A model generated the notes under the pieces. It did no database searches. It was not told the DNA's origin and saw nothing but the letters and a program-made list of their open reading frames with translations. From positions 1 to 16,159 of the forward strand of contig JAPPEF010000264.1 of NCBI GenBank assembly GCA_028875335.1: 16,159 bases of DNA, written 5' to 3'. The translations under genes were made by a program, and so were the position numbers. This document shows, one piece after another, positions 6,362 through 14,794 of the stretch (position 1 is the first letter of the stretch; every line of letters starts with the position of its first letter). Source of the DNA: Gemmatimonadota bacterium (GTDB lineage: Bacteria; Latescibacterota; UBA2968; UBA8231).

Positions 6362-7723
6362 TCAAAAAGCGTTGTACAGGTTGTTCAGATGGTTTTTTAG
6401 CTCTGGGTTGATTACGACGCCATCGGGGCCAATCCAGACGTACGAAGGGAATCCGCTTATGTGGTATATATCCATTGGCTTGGTCTCATTTTCGACTTCG
6501 ATTACCTGGGGCCATTCGATCCCGTGCTTCTCCACATAGCGCAGAACCGCCTCGCGGCTGTCGTCGTCACTAATGCCGATGATTTCGAGGCCGTGCGCCT
6601 GCTTCGCACGGTATATATCCACTAGCTTGGGCGTATCCTTTATACATGGTGAGCAGGTCGTGAACCAGAAGTCGAGCAGGACATGGCGTCCCCGGAAGTC
6701 GGAGAGGCGAAGCGTATCGCCGTGGACGTCCACAACCGCGAATTCGGGCGCGGGTTCGCCTTTTGTTATCTCGATCTTGGGGGGGACTGCTTCGTCGGCC
6801 GATACCAGCACGATCTTATCCCCGGACGGGCTGATCCTCTCGACCTGAAGTGACCTGCCGAGGATGTTGAAGGGGCTATTGACACGGTAGTATTCGCGGG
6901 AGGATGCGGACTCATTTTCAAAGACCCCATCCTTGTTTAGATCCCAAAGGATCTCGCCGTGTTTGTCGTGATGGGTGGCTGCGGCGGTCCCGCTTACTAC
7001 AGCTAGTCTGACCTCCTCGCCGTTTAGTTCGACGGAGCCCACCTGCATGTCGAACACGTATCCCTTGAACTTAGGATTGTCGGGGTGCCTTTTTTTGGAA
7101 TACTGCTCGAACTTGACCACCGCGACGGGTACAGTCTTCTCTTTTACTTGCTCACCGTCGTTGTATTCAAAGTGGACTTCCGACTCTGCGTGAATTCCAT
7201 AAGCTATCCCGTCGAACGCGTACCCGAGTAATCTCCTAAGGAGGCTATAGTCCTCGGGATAGACCGGCTCCTCGTCCGCGAAATTCTCGTCGTTGTCGGA
7301 GTCAAAGTAGAAAACTTCGTCGCCATCGGCGTCCATCGCGTTGATCCAGGAAACGCGAGAGTCGGGGAGTTCTCGTTGTGGAAGCGTCCACAGGTGTTCC
7401 TCAGGCTGCTCTGGTCTCCACGACAAGACGATGGATTCTGCACTGAGATCGAAGATCCCGTAGAACAGGATTCGATCGGTTGGCGGCAGGCCCCTGAGAC
7501 CGGACTCGACAGGCCGCTTGCGGATCCAGCCTCGGTCTTCAAAATCTACTTTTAGCATATCGTCGATTACATCCTCACTGGGCCGCACCCAATGCAACGG
7601 GACGACGATCTGGCCGTCCTCGGTACTCGTGCCCATTGCCGGACTAGTGCAGAGAAAAGTTAAAAGCGCAAAGAGTACCGCTTCCCGTTTCGAACTACCG
7701 CCGTTAGGCTTCTGACCGATCAT
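6362..7723 (-). CDS. Secreted thioredoxin-like protein with acidic N-terminal region
   Basis: This 453-residue protein has an N-terminal hydrophobic segment (about 14-30, ending SPAMG), probably a signal peptide. A region of ~290 residues that I do not recognise follows, and then a TlpA/AhpC-type thioredoxin domain (~320-453). The active site is CSPC (357-360) after DFWFTT, with a likely cis-Pro at 426. The N-terminal region has Asp-rich loops, DADGDEVFYFDSDND (131-145) and DLNKDGVFEN (261-270), that look like EF-hand or dockerin-type calcium loops. GAGG lies six bases before the ATG at 7723. It lies 67 bp after P2 and 58 bp before the CBM9 gene, so probably one operon. A periplasmic or surface thiol-redox role is likely; the function of the N-terminal part is unknown. 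Confidence 0.87.
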   Translation of the reverse strand: MIGQKPNGGSSKREAVLFALLTFLCTSPAMGTSTEDGQIVVPLHWVRPSEDVIDDMLKVDFEDRGWIRKRPVESGLRGLPPTDRILFYGIFDLSAESIVLSWRPEQPEEHLWTLPQRELPDSRVSWINAMDADGDEVFYFDSDNDENFADEEPVYPEDYSLLRRLLGYAFDGIAYGIHAESEVHFEYNDGEQVKEKTVPVAVVKFEQYSKKRHPDNPKFKGYVFDMQVGSVELNGEEVRLAVVSGTAAATHHDKHGEILWDLNKDGVFENESASSREYYRVNSPFNILGRSLQVERISPSGDKIVLVSADEAVPPKIEITKGEPAPEFAVVDVHGDTLRLSDFRGRHVLLDFWFTTCSPCIKDTPKLVDIYRAKQAHGLEIIGISDDDSREAVLRYVEKHGIEWPQVIEVENETKPMDIYHISGFPSYVWIGPDGVVINPELKNHLNNLYNAF

Positions 7724-7761
7724 CTTTCGCCTCGTCTGGAATTAAAAAATCCACATCGTCA

Positions 7762-7786
7762 TAAATCGGTACGATTTGTAGGGAAT
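7762..7786. repeat. 25-bp intergenic repeat, copy 2
   Basis: This is the partner of 5210-5234 (23 of 25 bases identical). It sits a few bases after the stop codon of P2 and makes up much of the 67-bp gap before the thioredoxin-like gene. Unlike copy 1 it is not extended into a palindrome. Confidence 0.65.
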
Positions 7787-7790
7787 TCTT

Positions 7791-10193
7791 CTACTCGCTG
7801 CGCAGCGAGTTCACAGGATTCGCCAGCGCCGCTCGAACCGCGTGATAACCCGACACCAGCCAGGTCAGGCTTAGGGCGATCAGGCCACCAGCCGAGTAGC
7901 TGAGCAGGTCGAGCTCAATGCGGTTCGCCCCTCTATGGAGAAACAGCTCAGAGAGTAGGTAGGCCAAGGGCATCGCGATGACCACGGCGATCAGCACGAG
8001 CCGCGTGGACTGCGACGACAGCAGCACGGCCACGCTCGCCGTCGAGGCACCGAGGACCTTGCGCACAGCCACCTCCTTGGTGCGTCGGCTGACGGCGAGG
8101 GAGGCCATGCCGAAGACGCCGAGACAGGCGATCAGGGCCATGAACCCAGCCAGCCAGCGCAGCAGGCTGGTGAGGATGGCAAGCCCCATAAAGCGCTCGG
8201 CGATATGGTCATCGAGAAAGCGATAGCTGAAGGGCACCTCGGGCGACAGCCGGTCCCAAGCCTCGCGCAGCTCGGCGAGCGTCTCGGGCACCCTCTCGGG
8301 TCGCACCCGCACCAGCACCGTCTCAATGGGATACTCCGGTCGAATACTGAGCACGAGTTCCGGTACGAAACCGTTGGGATCATCGTGCTGGAAGTCGGAG
8401 ACCACGCCAATAATCCGCGGCCGGTGCTCCCCTTCGAGGTAGGTGCCGACGGCCGGTCCTTCCAGCGTGGCCGCTAGTCGCTGGTTGACGAGCGCTACAC
8501 GACCGCTAGCCAGCAGGTCCGGGGGGAAGTCCTCACCCTCGACCACCTCTAGGCCGAGGGTGCGAAGGAAGTGCGGATCGACTTCAATCTCCGAGACATC
8601 CGGCCGCTCCCGCTCCCGATCGTTGAAGTGAAAGTCACTGGAGCCATCGGGAAAATCACTGGAGCCGGACACGGCGAGCACACCCGAAAGCGGGAGAACC
8701 TCCCGGCGGAAAATCTCGAGAAAGCGCTGCGACTCATGGACGCCATCCGCGAGCGAGGAGGCCGCAAACGTCGGGATGCAGACCACGAGCCGCGGATCGT
8801 AGCCCTGATCTAGGGACTCCCAATGATCGACCTGCCGGGCCACGATGAGGGCTGCGGTCAGGAACACCGTGGAGGCCACGAACTGCACGACTACTAGGAT
8901 GTGGCCGGCACGGCCCCGTACTTGGAGCTTATCCTGCAGAATCTCAACCGGCTGCATCCGCGACTGCACCAGCGCCGGATACGCGCCCGCCACGAGCCCC
9001 ATCACCACGCCGAACCCAGCCAAGGCCACCACCGTCCACAGCGTGTACTGTAGGTCGAGGCGCAGTTCAAACTCTCCGGGCACCGTCAGCAGACGATTCA
9101 GGCCCGGCAGCAGAGTCTCCGTCAGCAACACAGCCAGTGCTAGGGCGGCGAAGCTGAGCAGCAGGGACTCGGCAAAGTACTGCCGCATCAACTGTCCCCG
9201 TCCGGCCCCGACTACCTTGCGCACACCCACTTCGTGCGCCCTCGTCAGCGACATGCCTGCGGCCAAATTGGCATAGTTGATACACGCCAGCAACAACACG
9301 AGGAAGGTGACGAATCCATAGACAAAGAACAGGGTCCGCATCCTCCCTCTGGTGAGTTGGGGGTGAAGATGCTTGTCGAACAGGGGTACTAAGACGAGTT
9401 CATTCCCCTTCTTCATGTAATCATGCCCCTCCTCCATGAGTTCCTCATACCCTCCCTCCATGTGCCGGTCCAGATCGAAGGCCAAGGCCGACTCGACGCC
9501 CGCAGCATCGGCGATCTGTAAGTAGGTTTCGCTCGTGTTGTTGGTCCCCCAGCCCCACTCTTTGAACCGGGCTTCTTGGTGGACGAAGGAGATCACCCAA
9601 TCGAACTGCAAACTGGACGCGTACGGCACATCGGCGGCGACCCCGGTGACCACAAAGATCCCCCCGGCACCGCGGTATCCTAACTGGAGGGTCTGACCCA
9701 TGGGGTCGCCGTCGCCGAACAACCGCCGCGCCAGCCGCCTCGACAACACGATCGAGTTCGGCGCGTCGAGGGCCGTACCTGGGTCGCCCTCGATCAGCGG
9801 GAAGCTGAACAACTCGAAGAATCCAGGATCGGCGTACTGTCCCTGCGCATCGAAGACCCGGTCCCCGTGGCTCAGTAGTCCGAGCTCATCTATGGTACGC
9901 ACCGAGCGCAGCACCCCGGGGATCGTAGCCACCAACTCAGCACCGAGGGCCGCGGGCGTCCGTCTGAGGGTGTTGCGCAGCACGCCGGACTGCCAGTCCG
10001 GCGGTATCACGTAGGCTTGGTAGATCTGCTCACCCTTGGCGTGGAAGCGATCCCACGTCAGGTTGCTGTACAGGAACAAGCCTACGATGATGGTCACCGC
10101 GAAGGCCGCAGCCAGCCCACCTACGTTGATCGCGGTGTACATCCGATAGCGGCGCAGATTGCGCCAAGCGACGATCAGGTTATTGCGTAGCAT
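7791..10193 (-). CDS. MacB/FtsX-type ABC transporter permease P2 (duplicated, 8 TM)
   Basis: This intact 800-residue inner-membrane permease has two MacB/FtsX halves in tandem. Membrane segments lie at about 21-43, 287-309, 340-362, 385-407, 430-452, 679-700, 729-750 and 766-786, and periplasmic domains at ~45-285 and ~455-675. ATPase-contact motifs are EVGVRKVVGAGRGQLMRQ (321-338) and KEVAVRKVLGA (706-716). The ATG at 10193 follows GGGAGG. The start MLRNNLIVAWRNL matches P0 and P1, but the rest is clearly diverged, so it is an older paralogue. It begins 20 bp after the ATPase gene, which makes it the most likely primary partner of that ATPase. The C-terminus ends NPVNSLRSE. The substrate is unknown. 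Confidence 0.92.
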   Translation of the reverse strand: MLRNNLIVAWRNLRRYRMYTAINVGGLAAAFAVTIIVGLFLYSNLTWDRFHAKGEQIYQAYVIPPDWQSGVLRNTLRRTPAALGAELVATIPGVLRSVRTIDELGLLSHGDRVFDAQGQYADPGFFELFSFPLIEGDPGTALDAPNSIVLSRRLARRLFGDGDPMGQTLQLGYRGAGGIFVVTGVAADVPYASSLQFDWVISFVHQEARFKEWGWGTNNTSETYLQIADAAGVESALAFDLDRHMEGGYEELMEEGHDYMKKGNELVLVPLFDKHLHPQLTRGRMRTLFFVYGFVTFLVLLLACINYANLAAGMSLTRAHEVGVRKVVGAGRGQLMRQYFAESLLLSFAALALAVLLTETLLPGLNRLLTVPGEFELRLDLQYTLWTVVALAGFGVVMGLVAGAYPALVQSRMQPVEILQDKLQVRGRAGHILVVVQFVASTVFLTAALIVARQVDHWESLDQGYDPRLVVCIPTFAASSLADGVHESQRFLEIFRREVLPLSGVLAVSGSSDFPDGSSDFHFNDRERERPDVSEIEVDPHFLRTLGLEVVEGEDFPPDLLASGRVALVNQRLAATLEGPAVGTYLEGEHRPRIIGVVSDFQHDDPNGFVPELVLSIRPEYPIETVLVRVRPERVPETLAELREAWDRLSPEVPFSYRFLDDHIAERFMGLAILTSLLRWLAGFMALIACLGVFGMASLAVSRRTKEVAVRKVLGASTASVAVLLSSQSTRLVLIAVVIAMPLAYLLSELFLHRGANRIELDLLSYSAGGLIALSLTWLVSGYHAVRAALANPVNSLRSE
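7793..7810. repeat. 18-bp perfect palindrome in the last codons of P2
   Basis: ACTCGCTGCGCAGCGAGT is its own reverse complement and covers the codons for the final residues (SLRSE) of P2 next to its stop. No T-run follows, so it is at best a weak 3'-end hairpin. It may simply reflect codon choice. Confidence 0.5.
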
Positions 10194-10213
10194 GGTTAGT
10201 ACCTCCCTTTTGG

Positions 10214-10888
10214 TTAGTACCTTCCCTCTTGCTCTATCTTGCCGTCCAACAGATGCACCACCCGGCTACCGTAGCCGGCGTTCTTCTCCGAATGCGTCAC
10301 CTGCACAATCGTCGTGCCCTCGTCGTTCAGTTCCCGCAGCATGTCCATCACCTCTTCCCCCTGCTTGGAGTTGAGGTTGCCCGTAGGCTCGTCGGCGAGG
10401 ATCAGCGTTGGCTGACCAATCAGGGCGCGCGCCACGCCGACGCGCTGCTGCTCGCCACCGGAAAGCTGGTGCGGGAACAGGTCCTTTTTCGCCACCATCT
10501 GGAAGCGGTCGAGCAACTCGCTCACCCGCGCCTTGCGCTCGGAGCCTTTCACCTTTTGGTAGAGCAGCGGCATCTCCAAGTTTTCGTACACCGTCTGCTC
10601 GTCGATCAGATGATAGGCTTGGAAGACAAAACCAATGTGCTGCCGATGGACCTCGGTGCGTTCCTTCTCCCCCATGCCGCCCACCTCTTCGCCGAGAAAC
10701 CGATACGACCCAGCCGTCGGCTCATCGAGCATCCCCATGATGTGCAACAGCGTCGATTTGCCCGCGCCGCTCGGCCCCATAATGGACACGAACTCGCCCT
10801 CGGCGACGTTTAGGTGGACGTACCGCAACACATAGGTCTTGCGGGGACCGGATTGATGATACTTTTCGATGTCGTGCATTTCGATCAT
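10214..10888 (-). CDS. ABC transporter ATPase (MacB/LolD type)
   Basis: This is a complete 224-residue ATPase. It has Walker A GPSGAGKS (38-45), a Q-loop Gln at 90, the signature LSGGEQQRV (142-150), Walker B LILADE with catalytic Glu 167, and switch His 199. Sequence and length fit the MacB/LolD/FtsE group, which powers FtsX-type permeases for efflux or lipoprotein export by transmitting movement across the membrane. The ATG at 10888 has GGAGG about seven bases upstream; MEMH-like alternatives further in (10879) lack such support. It is the only ATPase in the window, beside at least four permeases and several permease relics. It sits 20 bp after the stop of a collapsed permease and 20 bp before P2. 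It may serve P2 only or be shared by all. Confidence 0.95.
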   Translation of the reverse strand: MIEMHDIEKYHQSGPRKTYVLRYVHLNVAEGEFVSIMGPSGAGKSTLLHIMGMLDEPTAGSYRFLGEEVGGMGEKERTEVHRQHIGFVFQAYHLIDEQTVYENLEMPLLYQKVKGSERKARVSELLDRFQMVAKKDLFPHQLSGGEQQRVGVARALIGQPTLILADEPTGNLNSKQGEEVMDMLRELNDEGTTIVQVTHSEKNAGYGSRVVHLLDGKIEQEGRY

Positions 10889-10908
10889 GATGTGCCTCCA
10901 TGTCTTAG

Positions 10909-11048
10909 TTATTCAGTGCGCAACGTTTCGATCGGATTGGTCAGCGCCGCCCGCATCGCTTGGTGCCCCACCGTCAACCCGGCGATGACGAAGGACAAGG
11001 CTCTCGCCACAAAAGCCGCAGCGCCGTCGTCAGGTAGTTGCCCAGCAT
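10909..11048 (-). pseudogene. Collapsed permease: first 16 codons joined to the last ~31
   Basis: The ATG at 11048 has the same ribosome-binding context as P3 (AGAGGAATTATCC). It is followed by MLGNYLTTALRLLWRE, identical to the first 16 residues of P3. The sequence then jumps out of frame to the coding sequence for the permease C-terminus (ALSFVIAGLTVGHQAM to NPIETLRTE), ending at 10909. As written it would give only a 24-residue peptide. The junction falls exactly where P3 has the same nine bases, GCGCTCCCG, near its start (14725-14733) and near its end (12495-12503), so the collapse looks like recombination between short direct repeats. It sits between the beta-barrel gene and the ATPase. 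Confidence 0.85.
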
Positions 11049-11080
11049 GGATAATTCCTCTCGTCTCGTAGTAAGAATCC

Positions 11081-12328
11081 CTAGAACGTCTCGCTGAACC
11101 GGATCGCATAGTGCCAATCGGCGTCGCGTTGCCCAAAGGGCCTAGCCAACTCGAATTGGCACTCGTCGTCGCCTATCCCAAAACCGAGACTGGCCTTGAA
11201 GTCGGTGTCGAGCGATTCTCCGACCCCGATCTTTGCGGCGTCCTCCAGCCGGGCAAACCAAGCCGAACCCACGTCAAAGAGAACGCCGGCGCGCCATCCG
11301 TCTGTGTGGTCAGCGTTAATCCAGTATTCGGCGTTGAGGAGGATCATCCGGTCTCCGGTAAATGCCTTGTACGGATACCCCCGTAGCGTCGAATAGCCCC
11401 CCAGATCGAACAAGTATTGCTGCGGCAGGCCCCCTTGGGACGAGCATGTATCGCCGTCTCCTATACACCGCCCCACACCCCCATCTCCCCGTCCAAGACG
11501 AAGCCGCAAGTCTATCTGGGTGCCACGAGCGATGGGGTGGTAGCGGCGGAGGTCTATTAGATAGCGGCGGAAGGCGTATTCGCCGCCCAAGTCGCCAGCG
11601 CGTTCAGCCAAAGCATTGACCAGCCACCCCTGCCGCTGGTCTCCGTTGGACCGGGTGTCGAACTGCACCTCGGCTTGTAAGCGCACCGCCGTGCCCTCGT
11701 CTATTGCCGGATTGGCGCGGAACTGATCGCGGGCCAAGCGGTTGCCCAGCAAGATCCAATGGACTGCGTTTTCCAAGTTGAAGAACTCGTCGTGGGCCAA
11801 GCGCCCGGTAAGCTGCACTGCGCCGGCCAAGTTCTGCACCGCATAGACGCTCCAGCCGACGCGGCGGTAGTAATCGCGCATATCGCGCCGGAACAGCGCC
11901 GCATATACCGAGTTCACCTCTTCGGGAACCAGATAGCTGTCCTGCGTGGCGGTCAGATCGTACAACTCGACCCCCAAGCTGGCGAGGTGGGGGTTGTCGC
12001 GGTGGCAGGCTTGGAACGTGAATACTTGGGTGCCGGCTTGGTAGTGCCATGCGCTGTTGCCAAAGCTATAGGCCAATTCTCCATAGGAGGCCACGCCCTG
12101 ACAGTCGCGGTAGGAGCGCGGCACCCGAGCACCCACCAGCAAGCCCTCCACCCGGTTGTACCGCACCAAGGGATTTACGTCGTCGTAGTACAGATGCGCG
12201 TCGCCCACACCCCACTTTTGCTCCCATCCCAAATATCTCTTGCTGTCCCAAAGGCCCCGCTTCTCCCCGGCCCATAGTGGATGCGACGCCAGCAACAACA
12301 CAGCCGCTACTGCGAATGATTTATTCAT
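11081..12328 (-). CDS. Outer-membrane beta-barrel protein (surface-antigen/Omp85-like)
   Basis: This 415-residue protein has a signal peptide (MNKSFAVAAVLLLASHPLWA, cleavage near residue 20) and no other hydrophobic helix. The mature part is rich in alternating aromatic and polar strands. About 100 residues from the end comes GGYSTLRGYPYKAF, followed by DRMILLNAEYWI. The RGY motif and following NAEY strand are typical of the barrel domain of Omp85/TpsB and bacterial surface-antigen proteins. It ends SETF, with the terminal Phe that marks proteins for assembly by BAM. POTRA domains appear absent, so it is not BamA itself. I start at 12328 (AAGGAA upstream, clean signal peptide); 12367 would add 13 residues ahead of it. 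It follows P3 by 77 bp. It could be the outer-membrane exit or a lipase/adhesin-like barrel; the role is unproven. Confidence 0.8.
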   Translation of the reverse strand: MNKSFAVAAVLLLASHPLWAGEKRGLWDSKRYLGWEQKWGVGDAHLYYDDVNPLVRYNRVEGLLVGARVPRSYRDCQGVASYGELAYSFGNSAWHYQAGTQVFTFQACHRDNPHLASLGVELYDLTATQDSYLVPEEVNSVYAALFRRDMRDYYRRVGWSVYAVQNLAGAVQLTGRLAHDEFFNLENAVHWILLGNRLARDQFRANPAIDEGTAVRLQAEVQFDTRSNGDQRQGWLVNALAERAGDLGGEYAFRRYLIDLRRYHPIARGTQIDLRLRLGRGDGGVGRCIGDGDTCSSQGGLPQQYLFDLGGYSTLRGYPYKAFTGDRMILLNAEYWINADHTDGWRAGVLFDVGSAWFARLEDAAKIGVGESLDTDFKASLGFGIGDDECQFELARPFGQRDADWHYAIRFSETF

Positions 12329-12405
12329 TGGTATTTCCTTTTGGCAAATGCCCTCGGCGGGCGGCATTGGGAATCTCTTTCCTGCTGCCGACGAAGCCGG
12401 TCTGG

Positions 12406-14775
12406 CTACTCAGTGCGCAGCGTTTCTATCGGATTGGTCAGCGCCGCCCGCATCGCTTGGTGCCCCACCGTCAACCCGGCGATAGCGAAGGACAGCGCTC
12501 CCGACACCAAGAACAGGCCCACGCCGATTTCTACGCGATAGACAAACCCCTGTAGCCAATGATTGGCCAACCCATAGGCGATGGGCACGCTGAGCAGGAA
12601 GGCGATGGCAACGGGTTTGGCGAAGTCCCGCATCATCATAGCGGTGAGGCCGCCGGGAGAAGCACCGAACACCTTGCGGATGCCGATCTCCTTCGTGCGC
12701 TCATGCGCGGCGTGTGCCGCCATGCCGAAGAGTCCCACCGAAGCGACGGCGATGGCTAAAAAGAGGAAGAGCGTGAGCGCGCGGCCCATCAGCAGGTCTT
12801 CGGAATAGAGATGGGCGGCGACCTCTTTGAGGGAATTGCGCTGGATGGGATGGTGGAGCGCGGCGGCAGCCCACTTGTCGTCAATCACTTTGAGGGCTGC
12901 GTCGAGATGTCCAGGTTGCACCTGCACGAGAATGACTTCCACCCAGTCATCGACCTGTGCTATGACCAGCGGCTCTACCTTATAGCGCGGACCGTCGAAG
13001 TGGAAGTCTTCAACCACGCCCACGACGCGCAGGTCTCCCCAGTAGTTGGAAAGCGTCTTGCCCAGCGGCTCCGCCCATCCCATCATCTTCGCGGCGGTCT
13101 CGTTGATGACAACAGCCCGGTCGTCAGCCGGTTCGTCGGTCAGGACGCGTCCTTGGACCATGCGCAAGCCTAGGATTTTGCCGAAGTCGCCATCCGCTTC
13201 AAACACGTTCATCTCTATTTCCCCTTCCATTCCCTCTCCCTCAAACGAATTCCCTAATCTCGAATCCTCTCCAGGTACTGACGTAGAAAGGCTTACCGCG
13301 GCGATGCGGCTGTCCTGAAGAAGCTCTGTCTTGAAGGCTCGAGCCTGATCTACGGTCAGGACGCTGTTGTTATTATGGACGACGACAACCTGTTCCGACT
13401 CCAACCCCAGGACAGAGTCCTTGCGGAGGAGATTTTGGATGTAATCAACTTGGTGCCACATCAGCAGCGTCACCGTCAGCAACGCCGCCGTAACCGTGAA
13501 CTGCGCCACCACCAAACCCTGACGCAAGCGCGCACCGCCCACGCGCCCACCGCGCACCGCGGCCGTCGGCTGAAAGCGCGCCACCACCCAAGCCGGATAC
13601 GCACCCGCAACCAGTCCGACTCCCACCGCCAGCGCCGCCGCCCCGGCGTAGGTCGAACTCGTCCAGCGCAACTGAGGCAACTCGAAACCGGATCCCGCAA
13701 TGACGGGCAGGAGCAGACTCAAGACCTCTGTTAAGACCGCACCTAGCACTGTCGCCGCAGTGCTCAACAGCACCGACTCGCTCAGAAATTGGCGCATGAG
13801 CTGACCGCGATGAGCGCCGAGGGCCTTGCGCACACCGATTTCGTGAATCCGTCGCCCGGCCCGCGCCGTCGCCAAGTTCACGTAGTTGACACCGGCGATC
13901 ATCAAGACCACTGCCGCTAAAATGGCACCCAGAGTCAAGTAGAGGGGGTTGCCCCTTGGGCCAAGGAAGTTGCCCAACTCCGTGTCGAAGTAGATCGATT
14001 TCAGGGGTTGCAGCGCGTAGGAACCGGACAACCAAGCCTCCTCGAAGATGCTGGGGATGCGTGCAGCTACCACGGCAGGGTCGGCACCGGGCGTTAGTTG
14101 CACGAAGATCCAGCTAGACTCCACCCTTATCCGCTCCTCCTTGTACTCTGTGGCAAAGGAGATCAGTGCTGAGAACTGAATCAATGAACTAGAGGGCGGC
14201 TGGCCGACGATGCCGGTAACCTCGCAATCGAACTCCTCTCCGACCCGAACGACCTGTCCAATGGGATCGCTCTCGCCAAAGAGCCGACGGGCCAACGGCT
14301 CGGTCAGCACCATGGTGTAGGGGCGCGTTAGAGCCGTCTTGGGGTCGCCGCGTAGAAGCTGGAAGCTGAACACGTCGAAAACGCTGGCTTCCGTCCAAAC
14401 AACCTTTTCATATGCTCCGTCCTTGTCCCCGACCCGAAGCAGCCTTGGCCCTCTCCCCGGTCTGAAGCGAACCGCTTCCTCTACTTCGGGCAATTGCTCC
14501 TCAAGGGCCAGCCCCAGCGGTATCGGCATACTTGCTGAATACTCGGACCATTCCCAACTGGCTAGCAGGTGATCGATCCGGTCTTCTTTCTCAAGCACGC
14601 GGTAGATTCGGTCCTTTTTCTCGTGGAAGTCGCCAACCGAGAGCTGATAGTCGGCGAGCTGGATGATCAGCAAGCACAGGGCAAAGCCAACCGCCAAGCC
14701 AAAGACGTTGATCACCGCGTAGCCGCGCTCCCGCCACAAAAGCCGCAGCGCCGTCGTCAGATAATTGCCCAGCAT
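12406..14775 (-). CDS. MacB/FtsX-type ABC transporter permease P3 (duplicated, 8 TM)
   Basis: This is an intact 789-residue permease of a second subfamily (start MLGNYLTTALRLLWRE, end NPIETLRTE). Membrane segments are at about 20-40, 278-300, 332-357, 375-395, 420-440, 664-686, 719-739 and 750-772. Periplasmic domains span ~45-275 and ~445-660. ATPase-contact motifs are HEIGVRKALGAHRGQLMRQF (311-330) and KEIGIRKVFGAS (695-706). AAGGAA precedes the ATG at 14775. Its 3' half is closely similar at the DNA level to the truncated P4 just upstream (19-bp gap), and its ends match the collapsed relic at 10909-11048. This subfamily has thus been duplicated in tandem at least twice. The substrate is unknown. 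Confidence 0.92.
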   Translation of the reverse strand: MLGNYLTTALRLLWRERGYAVINVFGLAVGFALCLLIIQLADYQLSVGDFHEKKDRIYRVLEKEDRIDHLLASWEWSEYSASMPIPLGLALEEQLPEVEEAVRFRPGRGPRLLRVGDKDGAYEKVVWTEASVFDVFSFQLLRGDPKTALTRPYTMVLTEPLARRLFGESDPIGQVVRVGEEFDCEVTGIVGQPPSSSLIQFSALISFATEYKEERIRVESSWIFVQLTPGADPAVVAARIPSIFEEAWLSGSYALQPLKSIYFDTELGNFLGPRGNPLYLTLGAILAAVVLMIAGVNYVNLATARAGRRIHEIGVRKALGAHRGQLMRQFLSESVLLSTAATVLGAVLTEVLSLLLPVIAGSGFELPQLRWTSSTYAGAAALAVGVGLVAGAYPAWVVARFQPTAAVRGGRVGGARLRQGLVVAQFTVTAALLTVTLLMWHQVDYIQNLLRKDSVLGLESEQVVVVHNNNSVLTVDQARAFKTELLQDSRIAAVSLSTSVPGEDSRLGNSFEGEGMEGEIEMNVFEADGDFGKILGLRMVQGRVLTDEPADDRAVVINETAAKMMGWAEPLGKTLSNYWGDLRVVGVVEDFHFDGPRYKVEPLVIAQVDDWVEVILVQVQPGHLDAALKVIDDKWAAAALHHPIQRNSLKEVAAHLYSEDLLMGRALTLFLFLAIAVASVGLFGMAAHAAHERTKEIGIRKVFGASPGGLTAMMMRDFAKPVAIAFLLSVPIAYGLANHWLQGFVYRVEIGVGLFLVSGALSFAIAGLTVGHQAMRAALTNPIETLRTE

Positions 14776-14794
14776 GATAATTCCTTTCGCGTTG

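Noticed and set aside
10229..10813. Long plus-strand frame opposite the ATPase gene
   Set aside because: The minus strand has a full ABC ATPase with all motifs here; the plus frame has no recognisable domain and mirrors codon bias. Similar plus-strand frames at 11759-12277, 13375-13734 and 15242-16105 are rejected for the same reason.
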